64,000 nucleotides of DNA from Camarhynchus parvulus (lineage: Eukaryota; Chordata; Aves; Passeriformes; Thraupidae), in the NCBI RefSeq assembly GCF_901933205.1, contig NC_044590.1:14163501-14227500 (forward strand). The letters run 5' to 3'. The notes under the pieces were generated by a model that ran no database searches, was not told the origin of the DNA, and was given only the letters and a program-made list of their open reading frames with translations. Position numbers and translations under genes: made by a program. This document shows, in pieces, positions 1-11,800 of this stretch (positions within the stretch are counted from its first letter, which is position 1; each line of letters begins with the position of its first letter).

Positions 1-176
1 CCAAACCATCCACCACACAGAGCAGCATGGATCTCCCAGCGATCCAGAGAATGCCCAGTCCATGCCTATGCCTATGCCAACCCAAACTGGGGAAAGCCAT
101 GCACCAGGACCAGGCCAAGACCAAGCACTGAAGTTGCAGCAGCTCCCTGCTTCCCACCACAGCTGGCTCAGGACAG

Positions 177-639
177 TGATGCCTTAAGTTTTAGCTTTAA
201 TATTTTCCAGTATTTTATTTCATTTTTTTAATTGCAGATTCTGTACTGCATTAGTATATAGCTCTGAACTTCATAGAAAGTGTTAGCAAGTTCTCTTCAC
301 AGTTTAGTTAGACAAAACAATCCTTTTCCAGCCTGAGAACCAACGACCCCATTGCAGCTTCAGGCCCCAAAAGTGTAAACAGCAAACTGAGCAGAGCAAT
401 CCGGGAGGATGTGACTTCATAACCTGAAGCTGTAATTGGACAATTAACCAAAATATATAAATGGACCAAAATTTATAAAAATGTGAAACTCATGACTCAT
501 CGTCCATCTTGGGTGTAGCCTCAGCCAGGCTCTTGTACTGCCCAAAGTGTATCCTTTGAAGGCCTTTTTAATAAATCCCTACTTTATTCCTTTAACACTG
601 TCCAGCCTTTGTTCTAGGTAGCCTCTCAAGGCATCGACA
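177..639 (+). mobile_element. Solo LTR of an endogenous retrovirus
   Basis: An AT-rich segment with LTR signals in order: TATATAA at about 453-459, AATAAA at 570-575, and a GACA terminus at 639. An 8-base inverted repeat, GATGCCTT at 178-185 and AAGGCATC at 628-635, marks the two ends. The right end reads AAGGCATCGACA, so the intact left end should read TGTCGATGCCTT; here the first bases are altered. No flanking target duplication is obvious, and no primer site or polypurine tract adjoins it, so it looks like a solo LTR. It lies in CHD6 intron 6, antisense to the gene, so its poly(A) signal would not act on CHD6 transcripts. Confidence 0.6.
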
Positions 640-1277
640 GGGATAGGAAAAAGGCATGCTGGGGCTGCAGCTAGGGAATGGGACAGAGGTGGGAGTGCAC
701 AGTCCTTGTTCCTGCATGCACAGGGCCCACAGAAAAAAGCACCACAAGTACAACACTGCACGTACAAGTTCCTGTACTTGACGTAGAACTCCTCTGTCTC
801 AAATGCCAGGCCTCCAGGATGAGCCTGAAACCAAGGGAAGGAGAGTCAGTGACAGTCAGAGGCTGTGCAGAAGCTGGGGGGGCATTCTCAGCCAGCCCCT
901 GCCTGGCCACAGGCTCCAGGGACTGAGCCCCAGGGATGGTGAGGACAGGCAGGCACACATTGTGCTGCTGCCCCAGAGCTGCAGTAGCCCTGGGGAACAC
1001 GACATGAGACCACCCTTGAGCACGGGAACTCCAAACACTTTCTGGGCATCAGCCCAGGCCTGACCCCTCTTCAGAGGCTTTCTGGTGCCCAGGACAGGAG
1101 AGGCACCACATTGATCCACAGCTCAGAAAGGTGCCAGTCTGGGCATACCCCAGCACCCCACCACAGAAGCAAGAGCACCAACTGCTGCTGTCTCGTGTCC
1201 CTGCTGCACAGGGCAGCCAGGTCCCACCCATCCTCTGCTCAGGGACTTCTAGCCCCACTGACATCTTTGCCACTCAC
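640..1277. other. CHD6 intron 6 (part), no further exon seen
   Basis: Intronic DNA downstream of exon 6 in the gene's direction, continuing beyond the left edge. I looked for an exon starting the first chromodomain (YVKYRNF or HCKWAT-like sequence) on the minus strand and found none here. Nothing else recognisable. Confidence 0.6.
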
Positions 1278-1343
1278 CTCCTTCTGCACCATCCTGGAAG
1301 CAAGGATCTTCTCAATGATATTGGCATCATCCTCGGGAGGCTC
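1278..1343 (-). CDS. CHD6: CHD6 exon 6 (residues 273-294)
   Basis: A 66-base exon on the minus strand, 22 codons in phase 0, with acceptor TCCCCAG|GAG (AG complements 1,344-1,345) and donor AAGGAG|GTGAGT (GT complements 1,276-1,277). It encodes EPPEDDANIIEKILASRMVQKE, which I quote by its ends: an acidic EPPEDD start and a MVQKE finish. EPPEDDANIIEKILAS is a well-conserved lead-in to chromodomain 1 in CHD6-CHD9. From memory, mammalian CHD6 reads TVQE before the next exon, so this copy may have one extra lysine codon or use a donor three bases further on. The next exon, which should begin the first chromodomain, is not in bases 1-1,277. Confidence 0.93.
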
Positions 1344-4061
1344 CTGGGGACAGGAAAGGAGAGCTCTGTTTTTCTGGCTCATCACACACCCCTGGCACTC
1401 TCCCAGCACTGAACAGCTGCTTGCTCCTCTCCCAGTCCCCCAGCCAGGCAGAGCTGGCACTGGGAGCTGGGAGAGCTGTGCTTGGGGAGCCCCTGCTGGG
1501 TGTGAGGGTGTAGGTGCTGCCAGACCAGCTACACTCACCCTCTGCCTGTCCTCTTCAGGTCAGCCAGGCCACAGCAGTGTCAGGTTTGCTGTGTGAGTCC
1601 TTCCAGCTACACCAGGGCAGCCAGATGGAGTGAAAGGCCTCCCAGAAAAGAGGAGGGAGCTTGGGCACTTGCCCACGGACTCAAGGAAGGAATTATGCCA
1701 AAATTATGCACATTCCTGCTCCAAGGCACTCTCCATGCCACATTCTGGTCATGCCTTGGCAGTTGTACAGCCCCATAGTGCTGTATGGCCCCAGGGCCCC
1801 AGGAGAGCAGGCAGCATGTCTGTCAGGCCCTGCCACACGTCACCCACACGCTGTCATCTGCCCATGGCCACAGGACAGGGCAGGCTGGAGGCAGGAGGTT
1901 TGAAGTGCTGCCTCCTTCTCTTTGCAGGCTTCTTACCCATAGATACCCTCTGCTGGCACCCAGGGGCTCCAGCACAGCTCCTCTCACTGAGCACAGGCTG
2001 GCTGCAGGTGGCCCTAATGCTGTCCTGCTGCCTGCTCTGGGGAGGTGGAGGCTCTCCTGGCTGCAGCTGTGCCAGGATCAGCCCCACCAAATGCCAAGGG
2101 ACAAGAGAGCCAGGCTTGTGCCCATCTGTGCTACAGAGGAGACCCACAGAGGAAGATGCAGGGGAGATGAGGGACGCCAAAAACATGGAGCCTGCTTGAG
2201 CATTAGAAATATCAGTTCTGCTTTGGCTACAAGACAGTACAGCAGAAGGAGGAGGAAAGTGCAGAGCAGAAAGCAGAAGAATTCTGTTCATTCCCTTCTG
2301 ACAGAAGTGGAGTATGGACCAAGGCAAAGCAGCCCTGAGGTGTCATTTTGCAGACTAGAAAGTCTCTCAAAGAATGGCATGGGGCAGGCTAGGGAAGGAC
2401 AGACAGGGCACCCCACACCACTCATCCCAAAATGTCTGAGAAAGCCAAGACCATGCCCAGGGCCACAGCACTCCTTCCATCCCCAGCCCAGAGGTGATTG
2501 CTGCCTTGGCAATATCCTTGAGTGCGGGGCAGGATGCTGAACCCAGCACCACAATGCAATGAGCAGGGAACAGCAGCTCTGCCTGGGCTCCTTGGCTGCC
2601 ATCTTGAGGCCCAGAGCCGGATTTCTGCCCTATCTGGGGAACTCTGCCCTAAACTGGGTTAAGACAGCTGAAGGGAGCATGCAGAAGTGCTCCTGCCACA
2701 GCCACTGTGCAGTGCCTGCTCCCCTGTGCCCGGGCATCTGCCCTGGCACTGCTGGGCTCTGCTTGACTCTCCCACAGAGGGTCGGTGTGAACATGGCCAT
2801 CCAGCAGTGCCATGGGAGCTCCCACACTTATCCACAGCCCTTACACAGGCTTCCACTGGTCTGTGGCTCACTGCTGGCTGTCTGAAGGCTGCTGGAGGAG
2901 CCCTGCAGTGCCCAAAGAGCTGTTTAGGACTGTGGCCAGGGTGCAGGGGGAAAGCTGCAAGACCAGGCCACGGAGAAAGCAGCCCTGAGGTTGCAGCACT
3001 CACATCCTGCCCTGCTGTCAGTTCTGATTCTGGGAGCAGCCACAGGCAGGCTCAGCTGGGCAGGCTGGCCAGGCCTGAGAGCAACCATCCAGCCTGGCTG
3101 CTTTGGACATCAGCTTTAATGACCCATCTGGAGCAGGAAAACCTGAGGTGGAAGTTTAGGACTGAGAGGAGAACAGGGTGGGAGCATGGGCACATGTCAA
3201 AGGCAGCTCACACCCGCTGCTTTGAAAATCTCACTTGGAGAGATGACTGCCAGGAGCCCAGCTGGGACACAGCTTCAGGCAGAGCTGAAGCAGCTCTGGA
3301 GCATGTCCTGTGGGTGTATGGCAGCCCCAGGCCAGGCATGGATCATCAGGTCAGGGCTTATCAACAGAGCTAATACCCACCAAAACCTTGGGAAGAGGGG
3401 ACTAGAGAGGGTAACAGAAACACCATGAAAAAACCAGTGACCATTATTAATATCTGACAGCTTTGTCAGTGACCAGAAAGATGCAAAGAGCTGCAGGGTC
3501 CAACACACAAGTCACAGACAAGGCAGGAAGGGGCAGCCAGCACTGAACCAGTGGGTAGAGGCAGAAGGACAGCAAGGCCCAAACCGCAGTGGCACTGGGT
3601 GGTCCCTGCCATGCTGCCCAGCAGATCAGCTCAGCTGGCAAGGGTCAGGCTGGCATCACTACACTCTGAGGCACTGATGGAGAGCAGCGATGTGGGCAGA
3701 AAATGATGACATGGCACCTACATAGCCCTCAGCCGGCAGGAACAAAATAGAGCAATCATGGACAGGAGCTACAGAGACCAAAGCCAAAGGTGGGCATGGG
3801 CAGTGGGTAGAACATGTCCAGCTGCGTCACACATTCCAGAGGCCTTAGTCTCCAAGCAGGAGGGGGACAGTTGGACCAGCATGCCTCTTGTCCATCTCAC
3901 AGTTCCTGAAAAGCCAGCCTGAACCCTCCCAGACAGTCGCTCTCCCACCCCATCCTTAAGCTGGGACCCACCACTTCCTCAAGCCTCAGCGCTGACATTT
4001 TGGAATACTGTTCATGAGGCAGATCTCCCATCCCACACCCCCAGTCCCACCCCAGCACTAC
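1344..4061. other. CHD6 intron 5
   Basis: A 2.7-kb intron with donor GTAGTG (complement, ends at 4,061) and acceptor CCCCAG (complement of 1,344-1,349). Moderately GC-rich, full of short open frames but without recognisable coding, RNA or transposon content. Confidence 0.6.
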
Positions 4062-4211
4062 CTCTGCCTGCCACGCCAGAGTAGAGGCGGAGAGCGCCGA
4101 GGTTCGCCCAGCTCCCAGCACGGCAATTGTCTCGCCATCATCATCCACAACCTTGAAATCCAGGTCCTCGTTGTACTTCCTCCTCTTCACCTGTCGTCCT
4201 GAGCGCCGTTT
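4062..4211 (-). CDS. CHD6: CHD6 exon 5 (residues 223-272, conserved subfamily III block)
   Basis: A 150-base exon on the minus strand, exactly 50 codons in phase 0. The acceptor is TGTACAG|AAA (AG complements 4,212-4,213) and the donor is GCAGAG|GTAGTG (GT complements 4,060-4,061). It encodes KRRSGRQVKRRKYNEDLDF followed by an acidic VVDDDGET and an Ala/Ser-rich tail ending WQAE. This block precedes the chromodomains in CHD6-CHD9, and apart from the exon 4 boundary it looks nearly identical to the mammalian CHD6 protein as I remember it. It is the strongest single piece of evidence for the gene assignment. The basic run may contact DNA or act as a nuclear signal; that role is inferred from composition only. 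Confidence 0.96.
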
Positions 4212-4734
4212 CTGTACAGGGGAGGAAAAAGGGCAGTGCTGGGAGGCACGGACAGACCAAATACCTCCTCCTTGCTTGAGTGGCAGCGAGAAAGCCCCAG
4301 GGCTGCCAGAATTCCTTCCAGGCCCCAGCAGGATGGGGGTGGTAGGAAGAACAGGCACTCCTTGCAGCGCTGAGATCTCCACCCTGACCCACAGAGCCCC
4401 ACCAGTCCCCAAGACATGAGGTAGAGAAGCCCTGTAGAGATGCAGGGCATGCAGCCCCCCAGGCTGCAGGGCCAGCGTGTTCCCCTGTGCTGTGCCAGGA
4501 AAGGGAGCTGCCCAGAGCTGTGGTGCAGAGGGACACTCAAGGCTGACACACCCAGGGCCCAGGGCAGCAGTGTGCATGCAACCCTGGGCCAACAGCTGAC
4601 TTCAGGCTGACAGAAGCTGACCACAGTGCTGAGCATGCTCTCTGATTCCTGTGCCCAGAGGCCCTTGTTGTGGTCCCTCTGAGAGGCAGCCAGGATTTCA
4701 CCCACAAACAGCCAGCTGAGGGCTTTGGACATAC
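4212..4734. other. CHD6 intron 4
   Basis: A 523-base intron with donor GTATGT (complement, ends at 4,734) and acceptor TGTACAG (complement of 4,212-4,218) preceded by a pyrimidine tract. No other feature is seen. Confidence 0.7.
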
Positions 4735-4873
4735 CTGGCTGTCAGCTGACTCCACAGACTCCTCTGGGCTCTGTACAGATGGGCTCAGGAGATCCTGATC
4801 CAAATCCAAACTGTTCACTGGTATCTCATTTTTCCTCTTCCCTTTCTTCTTCTTCTCCACAGGGGTGTCTTTG
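4735..4873 (-). CDS. CHD6: CHD6 exon 4 (residues 176-222)
   Basis: A 139-base exon on the minus strand, acceptor CGGCAG|C (AG complements 4,874-4,875), donor GCCAG|GTATGT (GT complements 4,733-4,734). Its first base completes the serine codon begun in exon 3; the other 138 bases are 46 codons ending in phase 0. It encodes a TPVEKKKKGKRK basic cluster, then an acidic/serine-rich segment with SPEES and ESADSQ, closely matching my recollection of human CHD6 (SPEESTES, TDSQ). The S/T-P and acidic motifs look like phosphorylation-rich linker rather than a folded domain. A few residues are missing just before TPVEKK relative to human, as a length difference and not a frameshift. Confidence 0.93.
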
Positions 4874-7800
4874 CTGCCGAGGCAGACTGACAGTTAGATC
4901 ATGTCCTGGGGATCCCAGGAGAGAGGCAGCAGGCTCCACGCAGAGCACTGCTGCCTCTGGATCACCCAGAGGCAGCTCCAGGCTCCTGGGACCTCCCCCA
5001 GCACTGGGGATCCCCAGTCGTTGATGCTCATTAAGCACACAAAGTGTTTCTCCATCCAGCTCCAGAGCACCGGGATGAAAGGGTCCACCTGTCCTGCCTG
5101 GTGTGGAGGCTGGGTGCTCTCACCAGCCAAGGGAACAACCCCACAGGGGCTGTAGGAGCTGGGGTTCAGCTCACAGGGTCTAGCACAGGCACAAAGAGGA
5201 TCTCTCCACCACCAAACTCAGTACGCCATGGCAGCAAGGTGCCTGCTCTGATCACAATGCTCCCAAACACATCCTGCGCTGACCAAAGTCAGAAATAAAG
5301 TTCAGCAGCTTCAGAGACAACCCATGTCTTGGCACCCTGGAACAGAACCTTCAAGTCCAGTCTTAGGAGCACTGGCCACACTGCTGGCCAACTCCTGCCT
5401 GTGCCACAGAGCTCTGCCAGATCCCAGTAAATCTTTACACCAAGCCCAAGCTGCTCCAGCTCACAGTTTGCGTTCCTGAGTCACAGCACTGAGCCCCCTC
5501 CCGAGGCAGCTGAGCAGACTGGTGAGAGCCTCCAGCTGGAGGGAGTTAAGCCCTGTGATCGCCACAGACACAGGAGGATGCAGATCCAACTCCCACAGAT
5601 GCAATGGCCCATCACAGCAGTCACTGCCCACTCCAAGGGCCCGCTGGGAAGCTCTGTCCCACCAGGCAACTGTTCTCCATGCTGAGGTCACAGAGGGGAT
5701 TTGGGCTCTGTGCCCATGAATCCCACCACCTTCCTGAAAAACATGGAAAGACAAGCCCAGACCCACGGCATGTTCTCAGGGTAAGGGCCACCTGCACAAG
5801 GAAACAGGACCAGGGAGCACCACAGCAAAAAAACGACTGCTCCCAGCATGCCAGTCCATCCTTTCCCTCTGCAAGAAACACTGTTAAAGGAATGGCTCCA
5901 AAGAGCTGGTGCTTGTCCCAGGGCTGAGCAACGCCTCCTTCCTCTCTTCCAGCCCCAACACTCATCCCCTCCACATCCCAGATCTGCACAGTGGCAGAGG
6001 AACCATCAGTTTCAAAGCAATGTCAAGATTTTAACTCCATTTGATAAGAAAAATCTCTGCTTGCCTGTGACTAGTGAAAAGTAAAGGCAAAAATCTGTTT
6101 TTCAGGCCAGAAATGCCCTGGCCATGCATATATGCCTAAATGAGAGGCCCTGAAAATGCTCTGTGAGCAGCGCTTCCACCAAGCAGTAACTCCCAAGATA
6201 TTGATTTGTAAGTCACAATTAACAACTGCTTCATTCATGAGTCAGTCATTGACTATGATTAGAAATAATTTAGAAGAAATTATGCCACCATTATCTGCCA
6301 CTTAAGAGGACTCACAGCAATCATTCCATCTGCACAGAGTACAAACTAACCAAAGCCTGCTGCTCACCTCTCCCCTTCCTGAGCTGTCAGGGTCCCCCAG
6401 CACCTCCCCAGCTCCACATGGCCAGGGGGCACAGGGGGATACACAGCCCTGCTCCCTGCAGAGCTTCCACCCTGACACCCATGGCCATCCCTCACACAGG
6501 GGGGTTTGCTGGTGGCTGACCCAGAGCCCAAAGCAAGTCTGAAAAATGGCTCAAAGAGGGGTTACAGAGGCAGGGAAGTTGTAAAGGGGATTGCACTCCC
6601 AAATCCCATGGGCTGGACTTCCCAAGCAGCAGAGCTGGAACTAGGTCCTCCTGGAAGGCACAGATGACTGGGAGGAAGCACCACAGGCTCAGGCTATACT
6701 GGGATAGAGCATAAGGAATGCACAGAGCTTTGTGGAACTCCCAGACTCCCACACACAATTTCTTCTGGTTGCATGATGTGTTACAGTTATATTACATCGT
6801 GTGGCTTGCATTAAGTGGCCTCTCCACCGGGGCTCTGCTGGTACCCAGCACGGCAAGCTGGCTGCCCTTCAGCCCCCCGTGGTATGCCCAGAACCTGCTG
6901 TGCCCAAGTGGGAGAGCCAGGGTTTCCAAATCTGCAGCTGGGGTTACCCTGCCACAAGCCCCATCTCTGGCACGGTGATGTGTCCACCAGTTACTCACAA
7001 CAGGTTGCACAGTCAGGGGCTGCCCTGTCTGCAATGATCAGCACCCTGTGAAGGCACTGCTGGCAGCCAAAGGACCTACAAGAGCCATGAATGCCTTCAC
7101 AAACCTCCATGGCCTGCTCTTCCCCTGGGTTCCCCTGCTTTGGTGTGGTCCCACAGGTCCTGCTGCAGGGGCAGATCCCTGTGAACTTCCTGCATGGCAG
7201 GTCCTTACTGGTGGAGCAGAAGTGTCATTAGGAAAACCAGATAGCTGCACCCGTCATCCCAGGACCCTTCTTGGGGTGCAATGCTGCATGCACATGGGCT
7301 TCATCCTTCCCTTCCTTGCCTGCAGCCCATCTCCTTCCCTCTCCACCTCTATCCCTCTGCTGCAGCCTTCCCTGGGGCCTGGAGGAGCCCCTCCCTCACC
7401 TCCCAGCAGTGACCGCTTGATCCGCCCATCCCCTCTGCTCTGGCTCACCAACTCATCATGAACATCTGCAGAGCCCTGGGCTCAAGGAAGAGCACAAGTG
7501 ACAGCACTGCACGGCTCAGGGATCTGCTGGGGACATGGCACCCAGCTCTCGTCCTGCTGAGCAACCCACACCTCCTCTTGTCCACAAGCAGCCCATACCA
7601 ATGGAACCAAAGGCCGCCCCAATGGCAGCTCCACAGCATGGCCTCTCCAGGATCTGGCTGTCAGTGAGCTCTGAAGGAGGAGGGCTGTGGAAGACCAAAC
7701 TAAACCAGTGCTCTTGAGACTTGCTCTGCTCCCTGCACACACTCTCCATTAAAAAGAAACCAGAGCTTCTGGCCAACCAGCCTGTTAATTAAAAGGCTGA

Positions 7801-8422
7801 GGAATTACCAGAAACAGTGGCGCTGGCCTGTGCAGGTCAAGGGAGTCCTCAGGCCTCCCTCCACTGCTGGCTTTGACTGTCAGCCCAGCTCCACAGCTGC
7901 CAGAAAGGACAAGTCCTCCAGGAGAGGGAGAGGGGATGGGATCTACTCCACCATCCTCCCAAGCCCGAGCCAAGGGGAGGCAGGCTGCTGGCCCTGGGTG
8001 TGCAGAGTCCCTCACTTGCACACAGTCCAGGGCCAAGTTTTTCTCACTCATATACCTTCTGCCCAAGCCCCAAATCATATATGACAGGCCCTCTGCCACA
8101 CAGCACCTCACTGTCCTGGTGGTACACCTCCCTAAAGTCCCTTTTGCCCCAGGATGCTCGGCACAAAGGCCAGACCAAGGAGAGGCCAAGACTCTCTGGT
8201 CCTCTTGTGGATCTCGAGTCTCACAGGGCCATATTCCCCAAACAGCACCTGCCTGTCCCATCTCTGCATGGCCAGAGAGCTCATCCTGGCATCCCAACCA
8301 GCACATCCAGCCTTCAGACCAAGTTCCTGCACACCCAGGGCTGCTCTTTCCCAGATGCAGCTCATGCAAGCCCACAGCCCTGTCCACAGCAGGCACAGGG
8401 AAAGTGCCACACCACCACCCAC
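4874..8422. other. CHD6 intron 3
   Basis: A 3.5-kb intron with donor GTGGGT and acceptor CTCGGCAG. Mostly unremarkable GC-moderate DNA. The stretch around 6,180-6,310 is AT-rich and dense in transcription-factor-like motifs and is listed separately as a candidate regulatory element. Confidence 0.6.
6185..6310. promoter_or_regulatory. Candidate intronic regulatory element
   Basis: A 125-base AT-rich island in GC-richer intron 3. It contains an AP-1 site TGAGTCA at 6,238-6,244, an ATTAA homeobox-like core, an E-box CAACTG, a GTCATTGAC palindrome and TTATCT (GATA on the other strand) in close order. This density of distinct motifs resembles conserved noncoding enhancers, but conservation cannot be judged from one sequence. 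Confidence 0.25.
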
Positions 8423-8916
8423 CTGCTCTTCTTGGATCTTGATCTGGGGGCTGGCTCAGAGCCACTCTTCTTGTCTTTAGGCTCCTTCGGGGCTTTGGGT
8501 TCCCGAGGTTTCCGGGGCTTCTTAGCCACCTCCCTCTGCTTGGGCTCCTTCGGCTTCTTAGACTCCTTCACCTTTTTAGGCTCTTTTGGTTCTTTAGGCT
8601 CTCTCCTCCTCTTTGGTTTCACCTCCACAGCTGCTTTATCTCCTCCTTCCTGCTCTCCCAGATCCTTTTTCTTCCGTTTCTTCTTCACCCCCGTGCCCCC
8701 GCTGTCCTGCATCCCATTCTGGTTGCTTGTCCGCTTCTGGGCAGCCCCATTGGGCTCCTCCTTCAGGCACTGGCACTGGCCACCTGTGTTCGTGGCTGTC
8801 ACTGTCACCTGGCGTGGCACCTCGTCCTGCTCTTCACTGCTGGCAAAGGTGTCCTGCGTCCTGCACTCCCAGGCAGACGACATTGGGGAGAGGCTCAGCG
8901 CTTTTAAGCTTGGCGG
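8423..8916 (-). CDS. CHD6: CHD6 exon 3 (residues 12-176, Lys/Pro-rich region)
   Basis: A 494-base exon on the minus strand with acceptor CCGCAG|CCG (AG complements 8,917-8,918) and donor AGCAG|GTGGGT (GT complements 8,421-8,422). It enters in phase 0 and leaves after two bases of a codon. The product is disordered and highly basic: an SPM motif near residue 22 as in human CHD6, a variable acidic/serine part, a basic nuclear-localisation-like run KKKRKKK at about residues 89-95, and a low-complexity stretch of KEPK-type repeats at about residues 117-161. The KKKRKKK and KEPK parts are recognisably shared with mammals; the segment between residues about 25 and 75 seems fast-evolving. The open frame on the opposite strand is a by-product of AAG/GAG-rich coding. 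Confidence 0.93.
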
Positions 8917-9339
8917 CTGCGGAGAGAACGCAAAGCAGCCGGGTGAAGCAAATGGCACAGCTACAAACAGCGGGTGCCCGGGGGAACTGCAGCCCCACGA
9001 GGCTCCAAGCACCCAGTGCAGCACAGCAGCATCTCTCAGCATTTGGGGACCATGGCTAACAGCCACCATGAGCAGACACAGCTCAACAGGTGGACCCCCC
9101 CGGTCTCTGCCCAACAGAGGCTGACAGACAGAGGCCTTTTGGCTCCCCCCAGCCCACGCAGGTCCCAGCAGAGATGGCTGGCCCCAGTGTGTGCCTCAAA
9201 TCCTGTTCTGCCTTCAATCAAACACTCCAGACTTCACTTGGCTAAGGCAAGAGCAACCTATGCATCCACAGCACTTCCTGCCTGTTGCCCTGAGCCAGAG
9301 ATTGTCGCAGTAGGGCAAGGAGAGGGAATTAGGGATACC

Positions 9340-9660
9340 TAGCAGCCTACAGAAACAAAAATAGGGTTCCCAGGTCCATCTGGTGCAGAACTTGAGAAGA
9401 GAAGGGTTAGACCAGCACTGTTCACAGGAGCTGGGTGTGTGCAGCCTCTCATCCACCAGCATCCCCAAACCCTTCTCATCAGGGCTGTTCTCGATCTGTT
9501 CCTGCCCCGGTCTGGATCAATACTGGGACTGATACCCAATCTACATGTCCTTAAAGATCTGCCAGCTCTGTTCCACTCCCTTGTCCCAGAGGGCAGTCTC
9601 CCAGGGAATCCCACTGACTATCTCCCTGAAGAGCTGGAAGTCTGTTTCCCCCCCCTAACA
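9340..9660 (-). mobile_element. Diverged CR1 LINE fragment
   Basis: The plus-strand text around 9,450-9,530 (cctctcatccaccagcatcc, then cccaaacccttctcatcagg and a segment ending in tactggg) resembles the reverse complement of avian CR1 interior sequence. The part to about 9,655 (gactatctccctgaagagct) follows the same style. It is old, with no intact 3' tail, and boundaries are approximate. Confidence 0.45.
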
Positions 9661-11559
9661 CTCATTGTCAGCACTTGGCCTGGATCCCTGTGGGCATCAG
9701 GTGTCCCAGCCTGCCGTGTCACAGGAGCAGTGCTGGTCCCAGTCAGCAGCGACTGCTTCCATCTGGAGCAACCAGAAGCCTCTGGTGCAGGCCCTGCCAT
9801 GAACAGGCCATCCAATGCCAGCCTGTGGGACTCAGGCACACAGCCAGGGCTCACACAGGGAGCACATGGACAGAGAGGTAGGGAGACCAGGCTGCTTCCA
9901 CCGAGTGCTGCAAGCCCAGAAACCATACTCCCAAAGCTGGTCTATTTTGAGGGGAGAATGCTTCATGTTATGCTCTTGAAGCACACAGCAAGCTCTGGCC
10001 ATGCACGCAGGACTCTGCTGCCAAGTACAGTCTGCAGTGAGAGCCTGGCGCACTGCCACGAGCCAGGGAATGGGATTTTTCTACTACCCCTCGATGAGGT
10101 TCAGTTTATCCTGGCTTCTCGTCAACAGGAAAAGCCTAAGAAAGCAGAGCCAGCTTGTGCTCCTGCATGGCTCCAAAGCACCCTCACTGCTCTGCCTGCA
10201 GCAGCCTGGCTGGTTCCTCATGGCAGGCAGGAGCTCACTGTCCCTGGGCAGCTGCTGCCGGAACATCGGCTGCTGTCCCTGTGCTGCAAGGGAAATCACC
10301 TCTGCTTCCAAAGGGTGACAGCCTGAAGGGCTGGGATCACACTGAAGGGGACACAGCACTCACTGCAGGGAACTGCTGCAGCAGCAACCTTGACCTGAGT
10401 GGCCTGAGATACAGGTGTCCATGAGCCATCAGGCTGCCCACTGCTGTGACTGGGCTACCGGTCACTGTGTCTGCAGCCATGGCCAGCACTGACACACCAC
10501 CATACTCAGATCCCCTTCGCAGGAGAGGAACACATGTAGCTGCAGGAGCCTAAACCTGGCAAACCACAGTCCTGGGATATGCTGCAGCAGGGTAAGACAG
10601 GCTGCTCTGGGTTGCTCTGACCAGCTGGGAGCTGCTCTGGGCAATGCTGACCCTGAGGGGGCAGGGGTGGAGCAGGGCAGGCAGTATCTCTGTACGCCAT
10701 CTGCCCAGGCTGGTCCAGCACAGGCTGCACCCACGCCTGTAACCTTGGGTGCCCATGTACCTGGGGGCATTCAGTACTTTGTAGTACTCATAAGGTAATA
10801 CGTCTAAGGTATTGGGGAAAACCACTAATTTTGGTTAAATCCTGCTGCCCTTCTAAGTGGCATCTACTTCTCAAGGTGTGAGGCAGTCTCCTTGTCACAT
10901 GCTCTGTACAATTCAGTTCTGCCATCCTCCCCCCGCAGAGCTCTCTTGGCCCAGCTAAGGCATAGGTGACAAGTCACCCTCTCCTCACAGGTAGGCTGTG
11001 CCAGCTCTCAGGCCACCTGCCTTATCCTGCTCAGCGCTTCTTCCAACCTCACTGGCTATGGGGTGGCAGTAGGAAGCACAGAGCATCAGAGGTACCACAG
11101 AATAGTAGGAGGGCTTCTGCTCTGTTCCTTTTCCCTTTACAAACCACGGAATGCACCCTGGAACAATCTGTAGGCAGATGCCAAACTCAGCCAGTGCTTT
11201 ACAGTCTCCTCCAGGAGCAGGGACAGCCCCCAGTGACGACACATACCAGGCTGGTTCTCCCATACTACCAGGAGCATCTTGAGACTTTCCTCAAATTTTC
11301 AGCCTCCCACTCCATTTCAGCAGCTCAGATGACTGCAGGAATCAACCAGAACCCTTCTTTCCCTATTTGTGCTGTGAAAGCAGCAGCATCTTCCCTGTAT
11401 TTGGTTTCCTTGCCTTTAACCAGTCACTAATTTACAGAAAGACCTTTCATCAGGACAACACTTCACATGTTTACAAGCATTCAGTGAGAAACCTTCTCAG
11501 CTGCTGGTTGGGAGCCCCTGAGTCTTGCACCAGCCCAGCCCAACTTCAGCCCTGTGAGC

Positions 11560-11800
11560 CAGTTATCTTTAAAATCCCCAAGAGATTGCAAGGACTAACT
11601 CTGCTTTGCAAAAGTCATGTTGACTATTCACCAGTGTAGTATTTTCAGAAACAAAGTGCTTAATTATTATAGTTCCTAACTATTTACTCAATACCTAAGT
11701 GAATCTATTGACCTTTAGTTTCACATTTACTCCCCTTTCCCCTTCCATGGTCCTAATGGGTGATGGCCCAACACTATTTATTAGCAATTCCAAATCTCAC
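11560..11800 (-). mobile_element. Possible ancient CR1/L3-like fragment
   Basis: The phrase gcaaaagtcatgttgactat near 11,609 resembles a motif common in old amniote CR1/L3-type LINE copies in reverse orientation. The rest is too decayed to follow, and this could be chance. Confidence 0.3.

Noticed and set aside
8000..9124. 374-codon plus-strand open frame
   Set aside because: It lies antisense to CHD6 exon 3. The AAG/GAG/CCC-rich codons of the KEPK repeats give few stops on the other strand, so the frame is a shadow.
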